This document shows positions 24,680-35,167 of a stretch of 64,000 bases of DNA, piece after piece. The position numbers and the translations under genes were made by a program. The notes beneath the pieces were generated by a model. It was not told the DNA's origin. It saw only the letters and a list, made by a program, of their open reading frames with translations, and did no database searches. Source of the stretch: Ancylostoma caninum (Eukaryota; Nematoda; Chromadorea; Rhabditida; Ancylostomatidae); assembly GCA_037903475.1 (NCBI GenBank), contig JBAJFG010000620.1:1240001-1304000 (forward strand). The letters are read 5' to 3'. Positions within the stretch are counted from its first letter, which is position 1. Each line of letters starts with the position of its first letter.

Positions 24680-27600
24680 AGGTGTCATGTTTCTATATTT
24701 TCCCAATCAAAAGCTGTGATGTGCAGTTATAAAGTGCAGAGTGAAATGTATGGAGGCATGTATAGTACATGTAGAGGTAATTCCTTCAAATTCCATATTC
24801 GTTCCAAACACAAGTGCGACAACGAAGATTGCATCGACTTGCGGAGCATGTATGTGTGTATGCATAGACGCTGTGGAAGTCGGAACAGACGCATGCATTT
24901 TAATAGCATCCCACAGTAAGCTATACATGAAGCAAAACATCCGAAATGAAAAGTGGGCGAAAGACCCACTAGCGGAAGGATACAGTTATAGTTCATCGCG
25001 GCACGATCATCGCGTATGCGGAATCTGTTCAAGGGTGGATGATCCTATGGGGAAACACGTGGGTGAAGTGGTCGCGTCATGACAGCTGGCGACCATCTTC
25101 GCTGTCGTCGCCACCGATGTTGTCGATCCGCAGTCGCCTCTTGGCGATCAAGAGTCAGTCTCCATCGCTGGCGACTGTGACAATGAAGCCCATTTGATCA
25201 ATAACTTTGTCGTCCGACGGTCGCCGTTGGTGGTGACCGTTCGTCGCCTTCGCCAAGGATGGCGACCAGGTTGCCATACTTCACGTGAAAAATAGCGGCA
25301 CCCTAACTTTCGCTATTGGCCGCATCCTGCATCAAAGGCCCTAAAAAAACTTGAAGGCGAAACTTACGGTTATTTTTTCACTCACAGATTTTGCTATGTT
25401 CCTAGGGTGAGCACTATGGTGAGAACGGACGCAGCGATCAGTTTTGTCAAATCCTACAAAGGAGGAAATTTTTATTTGTTTCTACCAATTCAGCGCGTCT
25501 GCAAAGAATGGTAGAGTTGCCGGTGCTTGGAAAGGAAGAAAATGGGAGTTTTGTCATAAGTACGGAGATTGCAAACTAAAACACCCACTCGTTTTATACT
25601 TCAACACATCCTGCTGGAACGGTAGAGTACATCCAACCTTCTAATATCTTTGGAATGCTGATCTCTACGGGATTTCCGTAGAATCATTGGGAGCACTGGT
25701 CAGGAGGCGAAACACTTAGCGGACATCTTTCTTCATCTGTGAAGCTCGTACCTTATGAATGTGAACAATCTTCCAACTTTGCCTTGCTGATCGGTTTTTC
25801 TTTGAGATCACGAAATGACTGTGCTACATTCCAACTGTTCCCGAAGTGACACAGCATTTTATGGCGAATATGGATGCGGCTCCCGATAGATTTTTAATAA
25901 GAGGAACGAGGATTTTTTTAATGAAGAACCCATTTAAAAAGCATCAACTTTCATCGAGAAGAGAAGCTGCGAAAAAAAGCCGCATTAATTATGCACCAAC
26001 CTAATAGAATTTGCCCATGTTGAATGCGGAAGTGTTGGTTTGAGGAATGTCCTGTCATTGCTGATGTGATGTGCCACTCCAAAGCAACCACGTGCTGGAA
26101 ACGTGTTAGGAGAATTCTGAAATGAGAAGGAAACTCCCTCACAGCGGATTTGATAACAGTTTACAAGTAACTCACTCACTCTCGATCTTACACTCAATTC
26201 CTGGGCCGTTCCTGGTGGTCTAGGATTCCTTCACTGCCACGATTTATCCGATCCTTCGCCCGTGGCTCACTTCAGGGGGGGGGGGACTTCCTCAGCTCTA
26301 CCTTACTCCTCTGTAGCCTCACCTTAGACTACACTTTCCCTCCTCTTGCTTGAGCTTTCTTCCCCCATCACCCTGCACTCATCGTGAGGGAGTGAACCTG
26401 GAAACTCTCAAGCGAGCTTCGATAGATGTTCCGAGAACCAGTTACTTTCATGAGGTGCTGGTATGCAGATAAAGTAAGCCCCCGGGAATTCAGATGAGGA
26501 TAGCATACCTGGGTCCGCAAGTGAACACAAGCAGTACTCATGTTGCCCTAATAAGTTTCGGCGTAATGCCTTACTGTTAGCTTAACGGTACTTACGGCGA
26601 CTTCCCTACACAAGACCAGCGTCTCTTTTCCGTGTTGCCTCTGGCTCATCCATTAGCAAGTCGTGGTTCACAATCTGCTTCATTCGATCTAATACTATGA
26701 GCAACAAATATGGCTTAGGCTGCCGGCAGAGTTCCAGACGCGCGGGCAGGCAATCTAGGCAGACTTTCTCAGGAATTCAGGCGGAGACGCCTGTGTAATA
26801 CACCAGAGGTGGTAGCCTCTTTTTGGACCAGAAAGCATTCTGAGATACGGTGACAGTTCCTTGCAATTCACTTCTGGGTTTTTCGTCCTGAAATCACAGC
26901 GCCCCCAGAACTTTGCGTAGTGAAGTTTGTGCTCCTTGAGTCAAAATTCTCACGATCACTTCAAAACTCGCACCGTTATGTCGTACCTTCCTCTAAGTGG
27001 AAGTGAAATGATTTGGTGTGATCCTTCTTCGTCATCTAGATGCTCCTAAATAAGTGAGCACAAGCAGCGGGCAGCTTCGACGATATACAGTCTTTCTCAA
27101 AAATTTTTGTCTCACGCCGCATCGCCCATCAGCTCATCCACGCCACACCACGTATGATGATGCATAGGCGCGCTGACAGGCTGTGCGGCATGAGGCAAGG
27201 ATTTTTGAGAAAGTACGTGGAGAGAAGTATATCGTCGGGCATAACCGTTCGCTAAAAACATACAGAAGAGGAGCTAATGGTTATTCTCTATCAGTTGTGA
27301 GCATAAGCATAATTTGCTACGCACAGTGCAAAATTATGTACTGTCTTCTCTTGCCTTTTTTCTCGATGCTTGTCGATTACTCACAACTTTACTCAGTGCC
27401 TACATCTCTTCCTATGAGTTAGAGTCTGCTGTGTTACATTTTTACTTCGATCCTTTCAACACTGAAAGCGACGAGACCTAGTCGTAGATTTCGTAACTGA
27501 ATGACAATTGTCATAAAATACTCTTCGTAACATCGTCGAGATGCTGCTACTTTCAGGACGTCGGTTGTTTGGATGCGACAAGAGTAAAGCTGCAGAATTG

Positions 27601-30600
27601 CTGCGAAGATGACGACTACATCCATGCCAATTACGTCTCTACTCCTACATGCTCACGGCGATTCATTTGCACTCAAGTAACTAATCTTTGCTGTAATACA
27701 CATTCGTCTGTGAGCGGTGTATTTCAGGCCCCTCTGGAAAAAACGTGTCGGGATTTCTGGCTAATGTGTATACAGGATCGTGTTGAATACATTGTCATGC
27801 TTTGTAATTTTTACGAGAAGGTATTCCTATAATTCACTCTCTCAACACTTTATTGCCTTTTAAAATGTTCTTTGCGCATCTAGGGAGCGAAGAAATGTTT
27901 TGAATACTTTCCAACAAGAGGATCAATGCGCTTTGATGATGTTACAATAAAATATGTGGGATCTTCTATGGTGGGTGATACATGAGTTGATGTCAATGAA
28001 AAACACTTGCTTTGAAGTAATATGACATGAGTCAAATTCATACTTGCCGTCTGAGTGGGCTCCACATACGAGTGTCCATGGATCGAGGGTCATGAAGAGT
28101 GTGACCGCGTCGTTATAAAAAAACAATGGTAGGTGGTGTGGATCATGAATATGAGGCAAAACAACTTTGATGTTCATTGACGATACATTTGGCAAGGTTT
28201 GTTTGGCAACCTCGCAGACGAGCTTGCCAACCACCTAGGCAAACGAAGCCCGTCAAATTTATTGCCAAACAAGAAGTCCCGTAAAATGTATCGCCATGCA
28301 AACCCCGTCAAATGTATCGCCCCACGAACCTTGCCAACTGTATCGTCAAACAAAAGGGTTATCAACCGTGCAAATATTTCGATATCATCAGGAATCGTGC
28401 CATGATACCAATCTTAGGATCCCGCTGTCTTACTAGCTGAGCCATCCGGATCGACACCGCCGATGATTAAGCCTCCAACAAGGAATGAAATGAACGCCTT
28501 ATCAGAACACCCGTAAAATGTATTGCCATGCAAACCTTCCCTTTTGTATCGGCAAGCAAACCTCGTCAAATGTATCGCCAACAGATTCTCTTGCCTTTTG
28601 TATCGCCACACTCCCGTAAAATGTATCGTCAACAGATTCTCTTGCCAAATGTATTGCCAAACAGGCTCTTGACTTATTCTCTCGTAAATCATATTGTCAA
28701 GCAAAACCTTATCCGGTAAATCATATCGTCAAACACATTCTCTTGCCAGATGTATCGTCAATGAACATCAGAGAAGGTGCGACATGATTGGGTGATTCAA
28801 AACAGAAGCCAATCGCAGAAACATGACCCACATCCCTCCCTCCTCATCATGACCTACGCCTTGTAGATACAAGTGCCACAGGATTGGAATTCGTGCTCGA
28901 CAAGCACAACTAACTCGAGCGTTTCAAAAACGGGCGTCTGAACATGAACATATGCTTAATACTTGCATGCGTTTCGAACCGCATGCATCTACACTATAAA
29001 CTGGCGTGCAGAGAATGCTCGGTAAACATAACAAGTATGTATGCTGGAATGTGAGTTAACATCGTCAGTGTTTTCAACGGAATATTCCTTCTAGGTGCGA
29101 TTTCTTTGCAACACAAGTGCACAAGTGAAGATCACGGGTCTTATTGTGGAAAGAGAAGGACGAGTTAGTTCCATGCTTATAGTTTCGCCGGTTTCAGTTC
29201 CAACTTCTTTTTTTATCTCTTATCTTTCTCTGAATGTTAATGAGAATTACGGCGAGAAGGTGTACGTACCCTTCTCAAAGCGAACGCCGACCCCTCTACC
29301 CTAAAGAGTAATCTAAAAAGCTGCCTTTCCCTACTCAGACACTTCGTTGGAGTGGCCAGCTCTACTATTACCAGCCCGGCTCCGACCAGTGATTATCTTG
29401 CCGGTAAGGGTAAAGCGAATCGAACAGTGATGAGCCTTTCCTCAGCAGGAATTGTTTCAGATTGAGTGGATATAGGCGCTATTTCTCCAAATCGAGTGCT
29501 CATTGCAGTGCTGTACACGATTCCCGTCCATTGGCCGCAAACAGTGTTAAAACCTCTGGCAGTTCGTGCTCTGGTTGCGAAGTGTTGCGTACACAAGAGC
29601 TCCGGGTTCGACGCTGCTGTAGATCTATAATGATCTATCGGGGTATAAAGGCAACACAAATTTGCAAAGAAAAAAGAGAAGATGGCTTATTTGGCAAGGC
29701 TCATCATGTTTTCGTAGTGCTACCTTTCTTTTATCATCGAGCGGATTTGATCCAACCTAACCAACGTTTATGAACGAGTTCACTACTTTATGCACTTAGC
29801 CATGCATACCGCTTATCTGTTTCACTCGGCTGTTGCCTTCACATCTTTCATCAGTTCTTTACTATCACCAACCAATCCTTCCGACTGGGCCGGCCATGAG
29901 GCTGTGTTAGTCGACTTCACCGGCCGGTGATGGGGTCATCCGGTAGCCGGTGATGAGCCAGAGGCCGGGCGGTGATAACCAGTATGCCCGGCCGGTCGCA
30001 GGGATGGTAGAGCGGACCGGCCACACTGAGCGTCTGAGGTGGCAAAGCGGGCCCGCTGCGCCAAGTCTTTGAGTACATAGATATTAGCATACACTATGCA
30101 TCGTTTTCGTCCTAGCAGTAATAATAATCAGGGCCTTCTATTCATGAAGGTTGCATCGCATTTGTGCTTGCATATCCTTTCTCTAGTTTTGTCAAACTCC
30201 GTATAACACTAGGATTACACTTGATCTTTGAACATCTACACACATATATACAGAAACAGTTATCCTCATCCAGTTTCGCTTCCTTACGCGCTATTGCACC
30301 GTCGCCATCCAGATTCACTGCATAGATGAGCTAGTTCTGACCCGTGTTTACAGGCATTACCTATGTACAGAGAACTCCAAACGGACGCAGTCAAGAGTCA
30401 GGACCGCGGCGCGGCTTTCTTCGGCAGAGTCACGGGAGCTCACCATAGTGTGAGCCTGCGTCTCTGTCTATGAGAGCCGCGCGGAGATCTCGACTCTTGT
30501 CTACGTATGTTTGGAGTTTCCTATAGAATCCAGTTATACGTATGGTATCTACCGCCCCGAAAGGTAAACACAGGTTAAAATACTAAAATTTATTTACTAA

Positions 30601-33069
30601 ATCATAGAATGCTTGGAGATCTATGGTATAGAAGTGAGTGGGTCCTAGAGCGTGCGAAGGATCTTGCTCTTTTACGTTATTGTCACTTTCCGAGCTTGCT
30701 GCGCCTGATGTATCCAGAATCATTCACACCTCATAAGGTGATCTCTTTTTCCCTGGCTGGCCCAGTTTTCGAACGAACGTCTTTATGATCACTTTCCACT
30801 GTGCTCTCATAGTTGATATTAATTCGCATTTTATGTGCGTGTGTGTGTGTGCAAGAGAACCAGCCACTGTCGACAAAAACTACCGACACCATCGTGTTCA
30901 GCGCATCGAGTTATGTACAAAAAAGTTACAAATTTTGATTTTTACCTTGATTTAAAGGCAGACGGCCACCTCGTTCTGCCTGTTGGATTTACCAACATAT
31001 CCTAGACCTTCTCATCATGTTGATCCCTGGGATGTACATCAACAGGCACAGAAGCGACGAAATCCCCATTTTTGAAAGGCTCGAACTGGATAAAAATTTG
31101 GAGCCCGGAGGCGGATCGCTCCAAGCTGTGCTGGCTGTCTGCCACGGCTGCCGCGTCGGTCAACGAGTCTTGGCGTGTCCAATCGATAAGATCAACGGCT
31201 TCACATGTCAACTCGGGTTGGCAAACTGTTACAGACCCCGTCCTGGAAGACGGGTTTATAGACCATTCTGAGACAATTTATGTATACCGTTGGAACCATC
31301 GCGCCGAGTAGATGCAGAATCTGCTGTTAGCTAACTACGAAAATGAGGTGGACCCCTCCTTTAAAGGTGTTTTGGGCCACCTTTGTCATGTTCAGACATG
31401 TTAATGGCCGACAGTTGTTTTCAACACGGTCGGAATGAGTGAGATAGGCCTATGATTACATGACCGTATAAAAGGAAAGAGAGGGGCAGGACAGTTTTAT
31501 AACGAAGAGGAGGAACGAGGCGGACGAGGAATGACGCGGATGAGGATTAGGCCACAGTGTATGTTAGAAGTGCGCCGGCGGTGTGATAAGGATCCTCCGG
31601 CGTCCAAAACTGGTGAGGCGAAAAGGGAGTTGGGGGGGGGGCACCCTATAAAAGTTCATAGGCTTCACCTTGTAAGCCTAAGTAAAAGCACTAGCCTAAG
31701 CCTAAGCCTAAGCCTAAGCCTAGGCTAAGCCTAAGCCTAATCCTATGCTTAAGCATGCGTTTAAGCCTAACCCTAAGGCTTAGGCTTAGGCTTCAGAGGA
31801 GTGCCCCCCCCAACTCCCTTTTCATCACTGGTGAAACGCCTAGAGTCGGGTCTAACGGTATGATAAGGGTGTAACGGCGTCCAAAAGTGGTAAAACGCCT
31901 GGAGTCGGGTCCAACGGTGTGATAAGGGTGTAACGGCGTCCAAAAGTGGTAAAACGCCTGGAGTCGGGCCCAACGGTGTGATAAGGGTGTGCCGGCGTTC
32001 AAAAGTGGTAAAACGCCTGGAGTCGGGTCCAACGGTGTGATAAGGGTGTAACGGCGTCCAAAAGTGGTAAAACGCCTGGAGTCGGGCCCAACGGTGTGAT
32101 AAGGGTGTGCCGGCGTTCAAAAGTGGGGAAACGCCTGGAGTCGGGTCCAACGGTGTGGTAAGGGTGTGCCGGCGTCGTAAAGTGGAAGTGGAAAACGCCC
32201 TAAATTTGGTCCAACGGTATGATAAGGGTGCGTGAAAGTGTGGAAGATGTCACGTACGGGTGCCCACCTGCGAGAGTAGTATGCCAGCGCTCAGTAGAAG
32301 GGAACATACACGTATGAGAGGCGAACGAAGCGAGCCCAAAAGAAGCCTGAGAGTCCGGCGTTAGCCGGACGATCGGGCTGGTCCTGCTAAAACCTGCTTA
32401 GTGCATCTCAGCGCTTACGTAATTAGTTGGTTAGCGCAGTGAGACCGTCCCACAACGGAGTGTGCTCCGCCATTGCGTGACAGTACTAGCGCAAGAGCGA
32501 GAACAGAATAACGGTGAGCACAAGAGTATCAGCAAAGTCACAACTGACACTATCGCAATTTCCTTTAGAGGATAAAGACGAAACACATTCATTGGGTTGA
32601 CTGGCCAGATCGAGGAGTGCCACCCGCGGACACTGCTATTATCCAAGTGTTGGATATAATCAAAAGTACTCAGTGAGTGTACATATACCTGCTTTTGTTT
32701 ATTCTTCTTGTGATATGTTTCGCTCATTCAGAGCACCCATAGTTGTTCACTGTTCTGCTGGTGTTGGAAGGACGGGGTCATTAGTCCTGATCCAGTATAT
32801 GCTAGAATCGCTTTCTCTAAATCAGCCAATCGAAGACAGCGGCCAATTGCTCCTGAAACTAAGGTCTCAAAGAGCAAACACCATTCAAGTGGGTGAAAAT
32901 GTACAGGGATCAAAAGGCTTAACAGATCACCTGCTTCCAGACCGACCAGCAGTACCTATTCGTTCATCAAGTGTTGTTGAACTATTTTCAAGAGAATCAG
33001 CTGCTTGACCCTAGATGGAAGCCGTACCTCGAACATTTCACTAAGGAGTATAACAAATTCGTGTTTTAA
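23191..33069 (+). CDS. protein tyrosine phosphatase (receptor-like/nematode-type PTP domain)
   Basis: Removes phosphate from phosphotyrosine through a Cys-thiol intermediate. Exons: about 23191-23257 (ends FVRMNPKGKNRYK, the NRY substrate-recognition motif), 27557-27676 (DATRVKL, DYIHANYV, RRFICTQ), 27728-27820 (APLEKTCRDFW, VEYIVMLCN), 27884-27970 (GAKKCFEYFP), 29095-29163, 32569-32672 (WVDWPDRGVPPADTAII, the WPD loop), 32732-32888 (VVHCSAGVGRTGS, the catalytic HCX5R loop) and 32941-33069 (TDQQYLFVHQ, the Q loop, then stop). From 27557 on, all joins keep frame and give 252 residues. The 23257 to 27557 join is a 4.3-kb phase-0 intron between NRYK and DVGC. The 5' end is not fixed: the acceptor at 23191 needs two more bases, and a Met-led frame at 22799-22909 ending at GTAGGT does not match in phase. 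Introns contain MITEs, a TIR element, telomere-like repeats and a minisatellite. All catalytic residues are intact, so the gene looks functional. Confidence 0.88.
24027..24120. repeat. palindromic MITE, family M3 copy 1
   Basis: Shares GTATCGGAGTCCGATCC and CGTTATCCGACC with the better copy at 40762-40888, which has 33-bp inverted ends. This copy is shorter and lacks part of the right arm, but still carries ATGTAGCTA outside the end. Confidence 0.65.
24329..24576 (+). other. possible coding exon inside the phosphatase intron
   Basis: A plus-strand frame of about 80 codons with balanced, coding-like codon choice (KSSELDIVEFPCEHMPYMPL, then KYSQFSVRSS), preceded by GCGTTACAG and followed by a possible GTAGGT donor just where a TA-type microsatellite begins. 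No domain is recognised and no partner exon was found. It could be an exon of an unrecognised gene or chance. Confidence 0.3.
24567..24682. repeat. TATAGG/TA microsatellite
   Basis: Starts as GTATAGGTATAGG units and becomes pure (TA)n to about 24676. Confidence 0.95.
25080..25300. repeat. GGCGAC/GTCGCC-rich repeat tract
   Basis: At least a dozen occurrences of GGCGA or its complement TCGCC in about 220 bp (for example CAGCTGGCGACCATC, TGGCGACCAGGTTGCC) in otherwise AT-rich DNA. A similar tract is at 60755-61085. Possibly one dispersed hairpin-rich family; boundaries are not defined. Confidence 0.45.
25690..26180 (+). repeat. dispersed repeat R3, copy 1
   Basis: Contains CTTCATCTGTGAAGCTCGTA, then a short frame ending RSRNDCATFQLFPK plus stop, then AAAAAGCCGCATTAATTAT and CAAGTAACTCACTCAC. 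Diverged copies are at about 35690-35970 (minus) and 36260-36700 (plus). Similarity extends on both sides of the short frame, so this behaves as a repeat and not as one conserved exon. Confidence 0.6.
27086..27215. repeat. TA-flanked hairpin MITE, family M2 copy 2
   Basis: Left end TACAGTCTTTCTCAAAAATT is mirrored by the right end with AAGGATTTTTGAGAAAGTA. The centre shares CCACACCACGTATGATGATG with copy 1 (20889-21036: CATCGCACCACGTATGATAATG). Confidence 0.8.
28162..28772 (-). mobile_element. TIR element with tRNA-like module, copy 1 (R1)
   Basis: About 610 bp. Left end TTTGATGTTCATTGACGATA is mirrored at the right by TATCGTCAATGAACATCAGA. The interior is a string of degenerate subunits like GTCAAATGTATCGCC and GTAAAATGTATCGCC, with a unique core holding a tRNA-like Pol III promoter on the minus strand (28391-28444). 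The opposite-orientation copy is at 34250-34858. It sits in an intron of the tyrosine phosphatase. Confidence 0.8.
28385..28462 (-). ncRNA. tRNA-like (SINE-type) module in R1 copy 1
   Basis: Reading the minus strand: TGGCTCAGCTAG (28444-28433) is close to Pol III box A, and GGCACGATTCC (28401-28391) matches 9 of 11 positions of box B (GGTTCGANTCC). The start-to-start distance is 43 bases, as in real tRNAs. The stems do not pair well, so this is not a functional tRNA gene; it is best read as a tRNA-derived internal promoter. Confidence 0.5.
29393..29910 (-). pseudogene. decayed copy of the minus-strand gene at 63.3-64 kb
   Basis: Minus-strand words line up in order with the 63-kb gene: GGTTGGTGATAGTAAAGAA (versus GGTTGGTGATTGTAGGGAC), ATAAACGTTGGTTAGGTTGG (versus ATAAACCATGGACAGGTGGG), TAGCACTACGAAAACATG (versus TAGCACTACGTAAACATG) and ACTGCCAGAGGTTTT (versus GCTGCCAGAGGTTGC). 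The copy has stops in the matching frame and has lost the intron donor GT context. It lies in an intron of the tyrosine phosphatase. Confidence 0.6.
29890..30060. repeat. CCGGCCGGT motif cluster 1
   Basis: Repeated CCGGCCGG/GCCGGTGATG words over about 170 bp. Related clusters built on GGCCTGACCGGT or GGCCTGCCCGGT occur at 57340-57440 and 59640-59790. Confidence 0.45.
30365..30525. repeat. TA-flanked hairpin MITE, family M1 copy 2
   Basis: Left end TACAGAGAACTCCAAACGGA, right end mirrored as TATAGGAAACTCCAAACATA. Inner arms read GTCAAGAGTC and GACTCTTG. Same layout as 1805-1949. Confidence 0.75.
30957..31360. mobile_element. TTAA-flanked MITE, family M4 copy 1
   Basis: An insertion inside the TATA/minisatellite element. 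The left junction reads TTTAAAGGCAGACGGCCACC and the right junction, reverse-complemented, TTTAAAGGAGGGGTCCACC. The uninterrupted host sequence is seen in the copies at 59.98 kb and 62.43 kb (TTGATTTAAAAGTG, TGATTTAAAGTGG), so the target TTTAAA (or TTAA) was duplicated. No transposase frame is evident. The second family member is at 40891-41330. Confidence 0.7.
31679..31793. repeat. head-to-head telomere-like repeats
   Basis: CCTAAGCCTAAGCCTAAGCC units run from about 31695 to 31740 and, after a short turn containing CTATGCTTAAGCATG, the strand sense changes to AAGGCTTAGGCTTAGGCTTC (31771-31793). These are TTAGGC units in opposite orientations. Confidence 0.85.
31828..32215 (+). repeat. 59-bp minisatellite
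   Basis: Units begin TGATAAGGGTGTAACGGCGT and end CGGGTCCAACGGTG. Starts at 31861, 31920, 31979, 32038 and 32097 give an exact 59-base period, with flanking diverged units, about 6-7 in total. As 59 is not a multiple of three, long minus-strand frames here (31773-32150) are by-products, not genes. Confidence 0.9.
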
Positions 33070-33173
33070 CTGACTTTGTCACCATACTACCATTATTAAG
33101 TCGATCTTCAACGTTTCAGAAGACGTTGTCAATTTCATCGGATTCAATTTCTTATACGTAAAATGTTTAAAGG

Positions 33174-33179
33174 AATAAA
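33174..33179 (+). terminator. poly(A) signal of the tyrosine phosphatase gene
   Basis: AATAAA 105 bases after the stop codon ending at 33069, in AT-rich sequence. Confidence 0.6.
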
Positions 33180-33933
33180 CTCTGTGTTTATATAAGTCAA
33201 CGTGGTTGTACTGGGTTGTTCAGAAAGTTTTGCAGCGACTTATATTCTTGTTTCTAAAATGCGAAGAAATGTTGATGGGTAAGGCTCAGTGTTAGTATCA
33301 TGTAAAGTGCTTCTGTAACCTTCAACTGCACATCATATAAAGCAACGTCTTTTGGTCCGTAAACAATAACAAGGACAAATGAGGTGAGTGGACATAAGTG
33401 AGGACCTCACGAGCCTGCTTAGCCAAGTAAACCCTAGAACTTGTGTGAGCTTATCAGACTTGAACGTCTAAAACGAGAGGATGTTTGGCCATTAGGTGAC
33501 CGAGATTGCCCACACTCTTCAGAGATGGATTTGCAGAGTATTCAAGAAGTGATATTGAACAGGTTGGTCCAAAATTACGGCGACTCGTCAATGGTTTCAT
33601 AAGTAATGTTAAAACGTAAGTTTACACTCTTTCTAGCATGGTGCTTTTCATCCACCCTCAAACAGGATATACCCCCTTATTCTATGAATTCCCCTATCAC
33701 CGGCAAGAAAAGCCCTTTAGAAATAGAAGTAGGCGCCTACGCTGACGCGAATGTAGTCTCTCCACAGATCATCCCACGTTTCTGGAAGCGTTTGCTCCGA
33801 AGATTGAACAGTTTTATGAAAGCAAAATGAAGTTTTGTCTTTGAAATAGAACCAAAAACAACAAAAAAGGAGAGAGGCTACTACTAAAAGAGAAAAGAGA
33901 AAAGAAAAAAGAATAGTTTGGTTTCCGTTTTTG

Positions 33934-33992
33934 TTTCCTCTAAATCAGCCAATCGAAGACAGCCGCCAATTGCTCCTGAAAAAAAGAAAATT
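33934..33992 (+). pseudogene. fragment of tyrosine phosphatase exon 7 duplicated downstream
   Basis: The stretch from TCTAAATCAGCCAATCGAAG to CAATTGCTCCTGAAA is almost identical to the catalytic exon at 32817-32866 (one base differs inside a stretch of about 50 bases, apart from edge differences). No other exon part is nearby, and flanking A-rich sequence follows. It is too short to code anything. Confidence 0.85.
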
Positions 33993-34249
33993 TGATTTCG
34001 AACCAAAGATTTTTTGGTTTTCAAACCAAAAAATCCACATGATTGCTGAAAAAAACTATTACAAGGAAGCATACATGGCTTTCAGCGCAAAATCACCGCT
34101 GAAACTCTTGTTAGTGCTATTTCCAACTTTTTTCCAGCGTTTAGGTAGGAGATGGAGCTTATTACTCTTAAATTGAATCTCCAGTTACAATTTCCCTCAT
34201 TATACAGGGAGTGAGGGGGAACCGATTTGAAATACCTGCTCAAAGCGTA

Positions 34250-34858
34250 GCTTTGATGTTCACTGGCGACACATTTGGCAAGAGAGTGTGTTTGGCAATA
34301 CATTATACGGGATAAAATCTTGCTTGGCAATATGATTTACGGGATAATGAGTGAAGAGCCTGTTTGGCGATACATTTGGCAAGAGAATCTGTTGACGATA
34401 CATTTTACGGATGTTCGGTAGGCAAGAGAATCTGTTGGAGATACATTTGACGAGGTTTGCTTGGTGTTACAAATGCCAAGGTTTGCATGGCGGTACATTT
34501 TACGAATTTTCTGATAAGGCGTTCATTTCATTCTTAGTTGGAGGCTTAACCATCAGCGGTGTCGATCCGGATGGTTCAGCTGGTAAAGCAGCGCACTTCT
34601 AAGATTGGTATCATGGCACGCTTCCTGATGACATCGGAATTTTTGCGCGCTTCATAATCCTTTTGTTTGAAGATACAATTAGCAAAGTTCGTGTGGCGAA
34701 ACATTTGACGGGGTTTGCATGGCAATACATTTTACGGGACTTCTTGTTTGGCAATACATTTGACGGGCTTCGTTTGCATAGGTAGTTGGCAAGCTCGTCT
34801 GCGAGGTTGCCAAACAAACGTCGCCAAATGTATCGTCAATGAACATCAGAGAGTGAAA
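34250..34858 (+). mobile_element. TIR element with tRNA-like module, copy 2 (R1)
   Basis: Opposite orientation to 28162-28772 and about the same length. Ends read TTTGATGTTCACTGGCGACA and, mirrored, TCTGATGTTCATTGACGATA. Interior subunits such as GGCAATACATTTGACGGG and GGCAAGAGAATCTGTTG repeat. The core (34530-34650) is strongly conserved with copy 1, including GTCGATCCGGATGG and GATTGGTATCATGGCACG. Confidence 0.8.
34565..34640 (+). ncRNA. tRNA-like (SINE-type) module in R1 copy 2
   Basis: TGGTTCAGCTGG (34572-34583) fully matches the box A consensus TRGYNNARNNGG; GGCACGCTTCC (34615-34625) is box B-like. The spacing is again 43. At the anticodon position the loop reads CTTCTAA, i.e. a TCT (Arg-like) anticodon with U33 and a purine at 37, and the D stem pairs partly. 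The anticodon stem is lost, so it is a tRNA relic, not a working tRNA. Confidence 0.55.
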
Positions 34859-34884
34859 TTTGGCGTATCCTCACTGATAGCTAG

Positions 34885-35167
34885 CAGTGGCGGACGCAGG
34901 GGGGGGGGGCGGGGGGGGCGCGCGCCCCCCCCCGAGAATGGGTCGCCAAATTTTCGAAATTACTTTACAATACAAATAAAAATCTTGTGTTAGTTTATTT
35001 TTAATTGTTTATTTTTATTATTATTTTTAATATATTTTTTATTTATTGTTTATTATTATAATTAATATTATTATTAATTTTATTTTCCGTCTGGGTCCCC
35101 AAAACGGCGGAGACCCCACTTTTCTTCCCACGCCCCCCCTCCCGCCCACTTTCTGCGTCCGCCACTG
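34885..35167. mobile_element. hAT-type MITE with 8-bp target duplication, copy 2
   Basis: Starts CAGTGGCGGACGCAG, ends CTGCGTCCGCCACTG, flanked by the perfect duplication ATAGCTAG (34877-34884 and 35168-35175). The interior is the reverse complement of copy 1 (9475-9717), including CCCCAAAACGGCGGAGACCCC and an AT-rich (ATTATTA)-like block. Confidence 0.93.

Larger units (their letters stand above)
30930..32385 (+). repeat. TATA/59-bp minisatellite/hairpin element (R2), copy 1
   Basis: In order: TTTGATTTTTACCTTG (30937), the nested TTAA MITE, GGGCCACCTTTGTCATG to GGTCGGAATGAGTGAGAT (31371-31445), CCGTATAAAAGGAAAGAG (TATA-like, near 31465), a GAGGAGGAACGAGG purine tract, telomere-like repeats, a 59-bp minisatellite and finally the hairpin GTCCGGCGTTAGCCGGAC with GATCGGGCTGG (about 32352-32381). 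A compact copy is at 61905-62480 (minus) and a rearranged one at 59960-60480. The hairpin near the end recalls Helitrons, but no CTRR terminus or TC start was found. The element lies in the last long intron of the tyrosine phosphatase. Confidence 0.6.

Noticed and set aside
31773..32150. 125-codon minus frame with HRWARLQAFYHFW-like repeats
   Set aside because: Same artefact from the 59-bp minisatellite; several frames are open at once.
33205..33235. Possible mariner terminus (TGGGTTGTTCAGAAAGTTTT)
   Set aside because: Only one short end resembles a mariner repeat; no matching second end or transposase piece nearby.
33606..33860. Possible small exon (HPTFLEAFAPKIEQFYESK, 33770-33842)
   Set aside because: It has a plausible acceptor and stop, but no upstream partner exon or known family; too little to call a gene.
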